The translations under genes and the position numbers were made by a program. From the NCBI GenBank assembly GCA_017437065.1, contig JAFSBX010000029.1, positions 1 through 64,000 of the forward strand: a stretch of DNA of 64,000 nucleotides, read 5' to 3'. Below, piece by piece: positions 56,525 through 64,000 of the stretch (within the stretch, counting starts at the first letter, position 1; every line of letters begins with the position of its first letter). The notes under the pieces were generated by a model. That model saw nothing but the letters and a program-made list of their open reading frames with translations. It did not search any database and was not told where the DNA came from. The DNA is from Lachnospiraceae bacterium. GTDB lineage: Bacteria; Bacillota; Clostridia; Lachnospirales; Lachnospiraceae.

Positions 56525-57246
56525 TCAATTCAGCTTATCATGTGGTTGAGAAGTGTTTTCTTCTGCCGTATTATCTATAGAAGTTTTTTCTTCTGTCAAA
56601 CTAATATATTGTCTAATAATTGTTCTTACTCGCATTTTAGCATACCTATACGCTCTCCCAGTTAGTATTAAAAGTGAAACAACCGTATATATTAAAAATG
56701 CGATTTCTATCGAGTTTATTGCTCTCTTGCATATACAATTTATTCCTAAATATAAACCAATAATCAAATTACATACAAATAAATCGCGGCTCATTGCAAA
56801 CATAGCATCCAATTCATTTGCCTTTCCCATCTTCTCGTGATTTTCCAAATATGTCTTGAGTTCAAAAAAGGTGTCTCGACAATTACCCCTTGTAATATTG
56901 TTTATATCACCATTCGCTTTCAGCTGAACTATTTGTTTTGCTTTCTCTAATACTTCACCAGACAAATGACCTTCTTTTGTGTCAGTTAGATAATTGCTTT
57001 CAGCTTTTTCTCGCAAATTTATCAGTTTCTTTTCCAAATAAGACGCTGACTCCTGTATGAGCGTTCCTATTATGTAACTGAAAATAACGAACATAACTAC
57101 CATAATTGCTTCATTTGTTGGATACTGAATATTAATTAGTTGCGGAATTCCCAATAAATCTAAAACAAGTAAGAAATACATTCCCGGCAAAAGAAGTCCA
57201 AAAAATCATATAATCCAAACTTTTCAAGTATATTATCCATTATCAT
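56525..57246 (-). pseudogene. Membrane protein of unknown function, frameshifted near its N-terminus
   Basis: From an ATG at 57246 (AAGGAG upstream) the frame reads MIMDNILEKFGLYDFLDF and then stops. One base out of frame, at about 57190-57205, the protein continues LLPGMYFLLVLDLLGI for 220 more residues to 56525. A single lost base in a T-rich stretch (TTTTTTGGACTTCTTTTG) explains this. The protein has one or two N-terminal membrane segments, a charged coiled central region (about 60-125) and two C-terminal segments. The function is unknown; the segment LLPGMYF recalls small prophage membrane proteins. A sequencing error would make it a normal gene of about 239 residues. Confidence 0.6.
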
Positions 57247-57332
57247 TCATCTCCTTATTCACATGTTCTATATTGTAGAATAATATTGCAGAAGTTTCAA
57301 TAGTACATTTAGAATGAGTATAGAATCTGGTG

Positions 57333-57669
57333 AGTGGGTTTCCACTTTCGGAATTATGGATGCCGAATAAATCGGTAAGCTAAAGGACGAATTCCGTCCA
57401 TCTGACAAACCAACATTACTTGTGTTCTGATTCCACACATCTGTGGAAGCGATTGGTTTAAACCAACTGCAATTTATTTTCCCCTACAAGTTGGGGAACT
57501 TTCGACCATAAGTGCTCGAAAAATTTCTCAAGGGTTCTCCATGAGAAACTGGCTTCGACATGTCTGTCGAATCAAGCAACTCCCATATTGGAGACTCTAT
57601 ATTTTGATAATAGCAGCAGGATTCCAATTATAAAAGAGTTCTACAAAAATTACAGAATCCTCTATTATT
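57333..57669. other. Dense array of different hairpins in a 520-base gap
   Basis: No gene fits. At least ten short inverted repeats follow one another: AGTGG/CCACT (57333-57346), CCGA/TCGG (57363), GGACG/CGTCC (57385), TTCCACA/TGTGGAA (57431), palindrome TTGGTTTAAACCAA (57453), TTCCCC/GGGGAA (57479), TTTCGA/TCGAAA (57500), TTTCTCA/TGAGAAA (57523), TTCGACA/TGTCGAA (57554), CTCC/GGAG (57580). A long two-part stem (57607-57624 with 57655-57668) closes the set. The arms differ, so it is not a direct-repeat array. A large structured RNA or a single-strand origin are the main candidates. Confidence 0.6.
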
Positions 57670-57765
57670 GTATTTGTCTTTCATTTCTCAGGTTCTCGTT
57701 TTCTTTTCACCCCATTCAAAATGATTACAACATCTCCAATACTTAATTCTCCCCATATTCCTGTA

Positions 57766-58281
57766 TTAATAATAGTTTGTATTTTCAAATACATTATCAT
57801 AATTTATTTCTAAATATTCCATAAAACAATCTTTATTTAGAACACCTTCAAAATCTTCTAAAATTCCATTACATTTTTGTTCTTTAGGATGCATCAATTC
57901 ATATACTAAATACATATATGTTTCTTCTGGCGAAAAAACAACTTGTTCTTTAGAAACTATTTGTCTAAATTTCTCAACAGAAACTTCGCTTCTTTCTATA
58001 TGTTTTATATTGTCATTTGTATATTGCAAATTTGTGAAATCAATAATAAACTCTTCTTTTCCATCATTATAATATGTCCAAGCATGATTGTATGCTCTTT
58101 CTCTTGTTGTACACATATACTTGAAATTATTACTGCAAACCATTTTAAAAAAAGACGTTATTAAATCTGCCGATAATTTACAACAATATGGGAAATTAAT
58201 GCTTTCTCCTTTATTATATAAATACATAAAATATTCTTCCTTTATATCATTACAAAATTTTTCAATTTTTTCTCTCATCAT
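57766..58281 (-). CDS. Possible transglutaminase/papain-fold protein
   Basis: A 171-residue protein. Cysteines C33/C34 open a helix (FPYCCKLSADL), H66 lies in YNHAWTYY and D81 in FIIDFTNLQ. This order and spacing match the Cys-His-Asp catalytic triad of transglutaminase-like and related peptidases or deamidases. Similar short proteins occur in bacterial effectors and mobile elements. No export signal is visible. The call is motif-based only. ATG after AAGGAAG. Confidence 0.5.
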   Translation of the reverse strand: MMREKIEKFCNDIKEEYFMYLYNKGESINFPYCCKLSADLITSFFKMVCSNNFKYMCTTRERAYNHAWTYYNDGKEEFIIDFTNLQYTNDNIKHIERSEVSVEKFRQIVSKEQVVFSPEETYMYLVYELMHPKEQKCNGILEDFEGVLNKDCFMEYLEINYDNVFENTNYY

Positions 58282-58389
58282 AGTCCAACTTCCTTTATTA
58301 TAAAGTTCCCTCTTATCCTTTCGTTTTTCCTATTACAATCTTATTAATAATAATTTCCCGCAACTCGCCAATCGTTTTTTATGTATTAT

Positions 58390-58572
58390 TTAATTAGAAG
58401 AAAATGCATTTAATGAAATCCCCCAATCATCACATCCATTTGGAAACATCTTTTTTGCTTCTTCAATCGGCATTCCATACGTATCATTTCCATTGTCTAT
58501 ACGTTTTCCAAATCCCATGCAAACTGTTCCTGCGTTAAATTCGCAATTATCACATTCTTTTTTAGCATTCAT
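58390..58572 (-). CDS. Small cysteine-containing protein, 60 residues
   Basis: Begins MNAKKECDNCEFNAGTVCMGFGKRI and ends with a second GCDDWG motif; four cysteines could bind one metal ion. ATG at 58572 has AAAGGAG upstream; an upstream ATG in the frame overlaps the KAP gene. It lies immediately after the KAP ATPase gene on the same strand. Function unknown. Confidence 0.55.
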   Translation of the reverse strand: MNAKKECDNCEFNAGTVCMGFGKRIDNGNDTYGMPIEEAKKMFPNGCDDWGISLNAFSSN

Positions 58573-58592
58573 CGTAAGTTCTCCTTTTAATT

Positions 58593-59917
58593 TTAAATTA
58601 AATTCATTATCTTTATGCATTGACTCTTAAAATCTGAATATATTATCAATGCACCTTCGTACCACTTTGTATGCGTTTTCTGTTCAAATGCATACTTATA
58701 TATCTTTTCTATTTCTTCCATTGCTGCTTTCTCATTTTCTTCTGTTTTTTCTCTTTGCCCAAGTAAGTTAAGAATAAATCTTTTCATGTTTTCACTATGC
58801 ATAATAATATCTTTAATATCGTCAAATCCTTCTCCTTCAAGTATCTGTTTCTTTTTCGCTATATCTTTCAAATCAAAAACACAAATTATAGGTATTAACA
58901 AATGCATTATTGCCCAACTATCCCCATCTACTTTACCATGATACTTTTCGAGAATTAAATTAATTTTTTGAAAATATTGGTTCGTATCTCTTAAAGAAAG
59001 GTTATATCGTTTCTGTAATTCACTAGCAAATTTACTCATCCAAAAATGATTACTACAATCTATCTTCAAATCGACAAAGTATTGAGAAGTATTAGCTTCT
59101 GGTAATTGAATATTGACATCGAAAAACTTGTTCAAATAATTGTATGAATCAAATCCTGTTCCATAATTTTTTGATATTGTATGTATCAACTGTGATTTAT
59201 TCACTGACATTACAAATATAATTCTATCATCATCAAAATAATGTTTTACACTTTCTAAAATATCTACAGCGAAAGTTGGTCTACAACGGTCAAGCTCATC
59301 AATGAATATCACCAACTTATCCCCACACTCAACAATAACATCATCGAAAATACGTTTTATCATCATTCGTACTTCTTCCAGTAAACATGCTTCTGATAAT
59401 ATATCATTTCCTTTAAAACTTTCTCTGAGATTTTTCCAATTACTACTTTTCCAAAACTGTATGCTATCAAAAATTGTTGCCAGTTTGTCTCCATATTCAT
59501 TTCTGATTGTGGTATCAATCTCTTTATTTTTATTACATTGTTTTATCATTACAAATAATAATGCCATAAGTGCATCAAAGTGATTATCGTACAGCCATGC
59601 ATTAAAATATATTGGCAAATAAGTACTATTCAACTGTAGTTCACCTAATGTTTTATTCGCTTTGAACGCAATTTCCTCTTTTTCTGTTATCTCTTTATTA
59701 AATATTTTATTGTTATAATACTTTAAAGTCATTTCGATTTGACGTACAAAAATGTTTTTCCTTCACCCCACTGTGCATCCAAAGCAATAAATGCATTATA
59801 GTCTATTGTCTCCAGCATATTAATAAAATCACATACATCTTGTGTACGTTGTAATTTATCATTTGCTATTGAATTTAAAATATTTTCATCTGTCGCTTCT
59901 ATATTAAGTTTCTTCAT
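58593..59917 (-). pseudogene. KAP-family P-loop NTPase, frameshifted after the Walker A motif
   Basis: The N-terminal piece (59729-59917) ends in AQWGEGKTFLYVKSK, a Walker A motif (GEGKT) followed by a false end. One base out of frame the protein continues as FFVRQIEMTLKYYNNK and runs to 58593 with Walker B FIDELDRC and the KAP C-terminal helical part. The slip is at a five-base T tract on the minus strand (59748-59752) that should hold six. KAP NTPases are membrane-linked or phage-defence-associated ATPases. No KAP transmembrane segment is clear here. If the missing base is a sequencing error, the protein is about 441 residues and functional. Confidence 0.75.
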
Positions 59918-60695
59918 TTGCTATTCCCCACTTTTCTTTATTTATATTCATGAAAGGCATTGTTATATTGTGTATCATCATAATTATAATATTTATCAAC
60001 AAATAACGCTATAGATATATGTTCCACCACCGTCTCTTTAATATAGTACTTTCGAACTGCATCCTCTAAACACCATCCCAAACAAAAAGTCCAAAAATCC
60101 CACATTTATCAAGGATTTTCAGACCTTTAGTTAAAACTCCACATAATTCAATTATTTGCTTAATATATCAGATATTACTTGATTTTACTGTTTCCTCTCG
60201 AAAATATTAGTTTACATAATATTATAGTTATGTAAACCATTTTAATTTACTGAATAAACCCTGAATATCCTTGAATTTAAAGGACTTTCAGCACTTCTTT
60301 AATAGCATAACCGAAGCTGGCTTACTAAAACCACCCTGCTTACTTCCTCTTCCCATTCATAATCAAGAAATCTTTTATTTCCTACTATCCTACTAGGAAT
60401 TATATTGTAATCCGCTATTTACACCAACTTCTCAAAACATTCCACCGAAGTTCAAACCGAACTCCTTAAGTTTCCTTTTCATACTTAATTACTAGGAATA
60501 ATATAATATACATAAACTACTTCATAATATTTTCATTATGTCTATCTCAATTATATTTTATTTTACAGAAAAAGACCACACATTGTGCAGCCTTTCTCAA
60601 CAACAAAACAAATCAAATAATAGGTAATCAACCTACAATCAAATTATAACATTAACATTTCAATCTTTCCACTATATTTTCAAAACATTCCCATC
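59918..60695. other. AT-rich gap with a palindrome, no gene
   Basis: No reading frame of credible quality is present. GTTTACATAA (60210-60219) and TTATGTAAAC (60228-60237) are a perfect 10-bp inverted repeat that could be an operator. The stretch at 60277-60299 repeats the one beside the integrase (29615-29636) with a one-base gap, and a related CAAGGATTTTCAG lies at 60111-60123. ACTAGGAAT recurs at about 60391 and 60491. I see nothing else. Confidence 0.5.
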
Positions 60696-60724
60696 TTTAC
60701 AAACATTTGTTCTATATGTATAAT
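60696..60724 (+). promoter_or_regulatory. Promoter of the plus-strand 87-residue gene
   Basis: TTTACA (60696-60701) and TATAAT (60719-60724) are separated by 17 bases, about 30 bases before the ATG at 60755. Confidence 0.75.
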
Positions 60725-60754
60725 ATTCTCATATTTCATTAGGAGGTAGCCATA

Positions 60755-61018
60755 ATGTCCGCAACTGTATCATATACAAACTTCGATTATAAGCCCGTTG
60801 ATATTGTTCCAGTAATTGCTTCGTTTAGTTCAGAAGGTCGCATTGCCCCTCTCTATGTGAGAATAAAGGGAGAATCTTATAAAATAGCTTCTTATTGGGT
60901 AAGTTCCAATTTTAATAATACTGTAGATTTTAATTGTAAGGTAATAGATGGCGATTGTTTGAAACCGCTACTGCTTACTTTTTATCGTGCTGAAGGTATG
61001 TGGACTATGCCAAGATAA
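60755..61018 (+). CDS. Unknown protein, 87 residues
   Basis: A small beta-rich protein (VDIVPVIASFSSEGRIAPLYVRI) with no motif I recognise. It has a near-consensus promoter, an AGGAGG site and ATG start, so it is a real gene. It is convergent with the gene at 61039 and stands alone on the plus strand. Isolated, well-expressed genes of this kind in elements often act in the resident state. Confidence 0.65.
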   Translation: MSATVSYTNFDYKPVDIVPVIASFSSEGRIAPLYVRIKGESYKIASYWVSSNFNNTVDFNCKVIDGDCLKPLLLTFYRAEGMWTMPR

Positions 61019-61038
61019 CCCACTATCATACCGATATA

Positions 61039-61497
61039 TCATCCTTTTTCTGCATACTCCGCAATAGCCATAGCAATAGCTTTAGACACACCTTTTCTTT
61101 TTAATACCTTATACAATGATTCCTCATTCCAGAATACATCCTTGAAATCAAAAGATAATTCACACCCAATACCCCAATTTGGAATACTGCAAAATCCACC
61201 ATTCATATACTTACCGAATATCACACTATAATAATTGCCATCGTGAGATAATCCGATATGATGAACACTTTCTATTTCAGCATCGCCAACTACATTGATT
61301 TCATATTTAGGTTTCTGTACTGCTGCCATAGTAGGTTTTCTCCTTCCTCTTAACTTAGAAACACGCTGAATATAATCGTCTGTCCATTCCTTAGTTTTGT
61401 TTTGATGGACTGCTCTGCCACCATATTTAGCATCATATAATGTATATTTTCCATCGGTTTCTATGATTGTTAATCTGTAATCTTTGTAATATATCAT
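61039..61497 (-). CDS. Unknown protein, 152 residues
   Basis: No recognised domain. The N-terminus is a beta hairpin (YKDYRLTIIETDGKYTLYDA) and the C-terminus is helical (KRKGVSKAIAMAIAEYAEKG). ATG follows TTAGGAG. It is the last of a run of unknown genes (61039-62937) that read leftward together. Confidence 0.55.
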   Translation of the reverse strand: MIYYKDYRLTIIETDGKYTLYDAKYGGRAVHQNKTKEWTDDYIQRVSKLRGRRKPTMAAVQKPKYEINVVGDAEIESVHHIGLSHDGNYYSVIFGKYMNGGFCSIPNWGIGCELSFDFKDVFWNEESLYKVLKRKGVSKAIAMAIAEYAEKG

Positions 61498-61515
61498 AGG
61501 CTTACACTCCTAATG

Positions 61516-61986
61516 TTAATCTTCCAACAACTCATATTCCTGCATGAACTCTTCTGAAGCTGTGAAATATCTTCCATCTATGAGATTTTTGATAATCCAA
61601 CAGTTTTCTTCTGTAACTTCTGCAAAATCATATTCGTCTTCGTTATCATCATAAAATGGATTAAATGGCAATAGGTCTGCATCTGACAATTCCTTATATT
61701 CTTCATCCGTATACTTATGAGTTATCATAATAGGTACTGGCTTATCATAAATAACTGGAATATGTTGATTTTCTGCACCTAAACATATCTTTTCTCTTGT
61801 AGGCTTTTTAGATTCCTCTTCGGCTTGCTCTAATGATGTACAAATAATTGCACCAGATAATATTGTGCAATTTCCTTTATAGAATCTAAGGATATATCCG
61901 TCCTCCATACCTTTCTGATATTTTGCAGATTTTATCTTTTCTCTTGACCTATAAGTTAATGCTTCTTTATCAAATAATTCTGACAT
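61516..61986 (-). CDS. Unknown acidic protein, 156 residues
   Basis: No recognised motif. An N-terminal SRLE-like basic part gives way to an acidic segment (FYDDNEDEYDFAEVTEENC). ATG follows AGGAGG, 3 bases before the start of the stop of the upstream gene, indicating one transcript. Confidence 0.55.
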   Translation of the reverse strand: MSELFDKEALTYRSREKIKSAKYQKGMEDGYILRFYKGNCTILSGAIICTSLEQAEEESKKPTREKICLGAENQHIPVIYDKPVPIMITHKYTDEEYKELSDADLLPFNPFYDDNEDEYDFAEVTEENCWIIKNLIDGRYFTASEEFMQEYELLED

Positions 61987-61988
61987 TG

Positions 61989-62417
61989 TTATTCCTCCTG
62001 ACTTTTCAATAATTGCTTACCCCATTCATCATAGGCATTAAACATATTCAAATCGTCACACGCTTTCACAGCTTCTTCTCTTATGGCAAAAATTTCTTCT
62101 TCTGTAACACTCTTTTCTTTTCCATAGCCTTGTTTTATTTTGTACTTTAGAAACTCACCATCCTTACAAACTGTGTAACGATAACTAACAATACGATATG
62201 GTTCATCTTCCACAGAATGTATAATTGTCGGTTTAGAACCCAATACAATCTCTCTTCTTCCATGACATTTAGGACAATTCATTTCATATCCCTTGTATGT
62301 AACTGTACCAACTCCCAGACACACATCACAAGTGCGTTTATCCTCAATTCTTACTCTTCTTTCTGTAATCAAAAATACATCCTGACCAATTTCAAATTTA
62401 TTGTTTACTGTATGCAT
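61989..62417 (-). CDS. DnaJ-type zinc-finger protein
   Basis: A 142-residue protein with CDVCLGVGTV (30-39) and CPKCHGRREI (about 49-58), the two CxxCxGxG-type half-sites that in DnaJ build one zinc centre. No J-domain is present. The rest is alpha/beta with an acidic C-terminal helix. ATG follows GGAGGG. The role is unknown; an accessory folding or nucleic-acid-binding role would fit the family. Confidence 0.65.
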   Translation of the reverse strand: MHTVNNKFEIGQDVFLITERRVRIEDKRTCDVCLGVGTVTYKGYEMNCPKCHGRREIVLGSKPTIIHSVEDEPYRIVSYRYTVCKDGEFLKYKIKQGYGKEKSVTEEEIFAIREEAVKACDDLNMFNAYDEWGKQLLKSQEE

Positions 62418-62436
62418 ATACTTTTACCCTCCGTTT

Positions 62437-62850
62437 CTACGCCACACAACCTTGAATGCGTCTTACCTGCTCAAATATGTAGTTGCTCAACTCACTAAAG
62501 AAATACTTCTTCATAATAGAATAATCTTCATCAGCAGCAGTCATAACCTCTTTACCAACAATGCACTCTTCTTCCGATGAATAACCCACATAAGCATTTA
62601 AAGATAATGTATGCTCCTGCGTATCAATATCCATAAACATTCCTAAATCTACCTTATCCATAGGAACTGTTGTATTATGTTCCTTCTCATGGTCTTCAAT
62701 CATTTTGTTAACCAAAGTTTCCAATCTCTGAACAATAATAATCGGTAGTTCCTTCACATTACTTAAATCAATAGACACGATTCTCTCATTTATATCTGTA
62801 TCAATTCCTGCATCAATTCTGAAATCTGATATTTTATAATTATGGCTCAT
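62437..62850 (-). CDS. Unknown protein, 137 residues
   Basis: ATG at 62850 (MSHNYKISDF) has GGAGGA nine bases upstream and lies 5 bases after the LexA-like gene; the longer frame would overlap that gene by 83 bases. The protein is alpha/beta with no recognised motif, ending in a helix (NYIFEQVRRIQGCVA). Confidence 0.55.
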   Translation of the reverse strand: MSHNYKISDFRIDAGIDTDINERIVSIDLSNVKELPIIIVQRLETLVNKMIEDHEKEHNTTVPMDKVDLGMFMDIDTQEHTLSLNAYVGYSSEEECIVGKEVMTAADEDYSIMKKYFFSELSNYIFEQVRRIQGCVA

Positions 62851-62854
62851 AGTT

Positions 62855-63103
62855 TTATTCCTCCACTTTCTTGTATTCCCAGCCGACAACACTAATTGCT
62901 CTCGGACTATATGGTTTTGTTTTAATCCGTCCTTCAATCTCCAACTGTGTCAGGTGAGTATATACGCTTGAGGAAGATTTCAACCCCACTGCATTTCCAA
63001 GCTCTCTTATCGTTGGAGAATATCCATTCTTTGAAATGTAGTCAATTATAAACTGATACATTTGTTCTCTTAATTTAATTCCATGCTCTTTTCTATTTTC
63101 CAT
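62855..63103 (-). CDS. LexA-type DNA-binding domain protein
   Basis: An 82-residue protein matching only the N-terminal winged helix of LexA: LREQMYQFIIDYISKNGYSPTIRELGNAVGLKSSSSVYTHLTQLEIEG. The self-cleavage domain is absent, so it cannot respond to RecA by autoproteolysis. It may compete for LexA-like sites or be a stand-alone regulator. ATG follows AAGGAG. Confidence 0.78.
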   Translation of the reverse strand: MENRKEHGIKLREQMYQFIIDYISKNGYSPTIRELGNAVGLKSSSSVYTHLTQLEIEGRIKTKPYSPRAISVVGWEYKKVEE

Positions 63104-63112
63104 AATGCTCCT

Positions 63113-63325
63113 TTAATCCTTATTGTTTTCCAATTCTGCAAAGATACTATGAAGATGTTCTATATCACTCTGAATAAAAACCACAGTTCCGTCCGATAAC
63201 TCAATCGGATTTCCCTTCTGACTTGCTGATATAATTCTTTTCTCTAGTACCTTAGTGCCATGTTTGAATCCTCTACGATATTCATTTTCTAACAACTGCT
63301 TCAATACTTTTTCTTCTATAATCAA
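63113..63325 (-). CDS. Unknown protein, 70 residues
   Basis: A small helical protein with a strand pair (PIELSDGTVVFIQSD). It starts with a TTG nine bases after GGGAGG and overlaps the end of the upstream gene by 44 bases. No domain recognised. Confidence 0.5.
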   Translation of the reverse strand: MIIEEKVLKQLLENEYRRGFKHGTKVLEKRIISASQKGNPIELSDGTVVFIQSDIEHLHSIFAELENNKD

Positions 63326-63500
63326 CTGCTCTTCCCTCCCGACTTTGATTTAATAATATTGTTGTGTTTGCGATTTCTTGAATGGCGCTGTTCTTCCGGC
63401 AATTGCCATAATAAAGAACACGTTTTCCTTCTGTAACTTCATAGAAACAATCTCTAATTATTATTTTGTAGCCTTGCCTATATCCTATTTGCTTTTTCAT
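63282..63500 (-). CDS. Unknown basic protein, 72 residues
   Basis: A small basic protein (MKKQIGYRQGYKIIIRDCFYEVTEGKRVLYYG), ATG after GGGAG. It lies 45 bases downstream of the recombinase gene and overlaps the next gene, which suggests co-transcription. No domain recognised. Confidence 0.5.
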   Translation of the reverse strand: MKKQIGYRQGYKIIIRDCFYEVTEGKRVLYYGNCRKNSAIQEIANTTILLNQSREGRAVDYRRKSIEAVVRK

Positions 63501-63545
63501 GTACTCCCTTCTTTCGTATGAGTTTCTTCTATATATAATGTACTT

Positions 63546-64000
63546 TTACTTTGACTCCACGATTTTCAAGTATTTATATATTGATGGTCTGCTTATTCCA
63601 GATAATCTTGAGAACTCTGACAGGTTTATACTTCCATTTTGGAACATAGGATAATATTTCAAAAAGTTATATGGTAATGTATCAATGGTTGTTTCAGGTC
63701 TTCCGAGCCGTACACCTTTCGCTTTCGCGTTTAGCATTCCTGATTTTATTCTTGCAGTTATAATATCTCTTTCCAGTTCTGCAAATACTCCCCACATCAA
63801 CATCATACCTTTACTGATTGCATCCAATTCTTTGCCCGGAGAACAATCAATAGTAATACTTCCAGCAATCACTAATTTAATTTGCTTCTCTTGTACCTCT
63901 TTAATAATCTCACAGAGTTTTTGTGTACTTCGTGTCAATCTGCTAACTTCTAAAGATGTTATAGAATCCCCAGCTTGTACAATCTGCATTAGTCGATTCA
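63546..64000 (-). CDS. Serine recombinase (resolvase/invertase family), N-terminus outside the window
   Basis: The visible ~151 residues include the recombinase middle part (SLEVSRLTRSTQKLCEII, a late strand VIAGS, and the helix E region ELERDIITARIKSGM) and a C-terminal helix-turn-helix (LSEFSRLSGISRPSIYKYLK). The catalytic serine would be in the missing N-terminal part. The frame stays open at the right edge (NRL before MQIVQAG), so the protein is partial. The size suggests a small resolvase or invertase rather than a large phage integrase. In a plasmid-like element it could resolve multimers. Confidence 0.85.
   Translation of the reverse strand, partial: NRLMQIVQAGDSITSLEVSRLTRSTQKLCEIIKEVQEKQIKLVIAGSITIDCSPGKELDAISKGMMLMWGVFAELERDIITARIKSGMLNAKAKGVRLGRPETTIDTLPYNFLKYYPMFQNGSINLSEFSRLSGISRPSIYKYLKIVESK

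Noticed and set aside
57333-57669. A CRISPR array
   Set aside because: The repeated units are different hairpins, not direct repeats with spacers, and no cas gene is in the window.
29764-64000. A conjugative element (ICE) with transfer genes
   Set aside because: No relaxase, coupling ATPase or VirB4-type gene is visible; transfer genes could lie outside the window.

Overview
The window is about 64 kb from a spore-forming, low-GC Gram-positive bacterium, most likely a Lachnospiraceae-type Clostridia. The evidence is the sporulation set (spoIIP, gpr, a full-length sigK-type sigma factor), the gene order rpsT / gpr-spoIIP-lepA-hemW known from Bacillus and Clostridia, strong AGGAGG ribosome binding sites, and frequent TTG/GTG starts. 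It has two parts: an ordinary chromosomal stretch (about 1-29.5 kb) and an integrated mobile element (about 29.6 kb to beyond the right edge).

Chromosomal part. At the left edge an alanine:Na+ symporter is cut short next to the start of what is probably an insertion sequence. Then come an NhaC-type Na+/H+ antiporter, a tRNA-dihydrouridine synthase, a membrane hybrid histidine kinase, a secreted GH3 beta-glucosidase lipoprotein, metA (predicted acetyl-CoA-type from E111), ligA, a 23S rRNA pseudouridine synthase and an aldose-epimerase-like protein. A promoter-hairpins-terminator unit at about 13.35-13.54 kb looks like an unannotated small RNA. Next are dprA, comM, pilT, sigK, hemW, lepA, spoIIP, gpr and rpsT, then a TPM-domain/zinc-ribbon pair, a second alanine:Na+ symporter and a ComEC-like metallo-hydrolase lipoprotein.

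Mobile element. A tyrosine recombinase beside a tRNA T-arm-like fragment marks the left end; the right end is outside the window. Nearly all genes are on the minus strand, so the element reads from 64 kb down to 30 kb. The right side carries a serine recombinase, a LexA-type DNA-binding protein and small unknown genes. The middle looks like a plasmid: a winged-helix replication initiator with five tandem iterons upstream, and a TubR-TubZ (type III) partition pair. Further left are two ADP-ribosyltransferase-like genes transcribed divergently, a SprT-like metalloprotease and an 1104-residue single-chain RNA polymerase with the catalytic DFDGD motif, resembling YonO of Bacillus phage SPbeta. Downstream of it lie a small phage tail module (gp10-like protein, unknown protein, 1966-aa tape measure) and a PemK/MazF-like protein. 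No capsid, portal, terminase, baseplate or lysis gene is visible. The best reading is an integrated phage-plasmid or a derivative of one.

Working model (inference): the element replicates and segregates like a plasmid, transcribes some of its genes, possibly the tail module just downstream, with its own polymerase, and may modify host proteins by ADP-ribosylation. Two intergenic regions (39.5-39.8 kb and 57.3-57.7 kb) hold dense runs of unrelated hairpins and could be structured RNAs or replication/transfer sites. Two element genes (a KAP ATPase and a membrane protein) carry single-base frameshifts in T-rich tracts, which may be sequencing errors.
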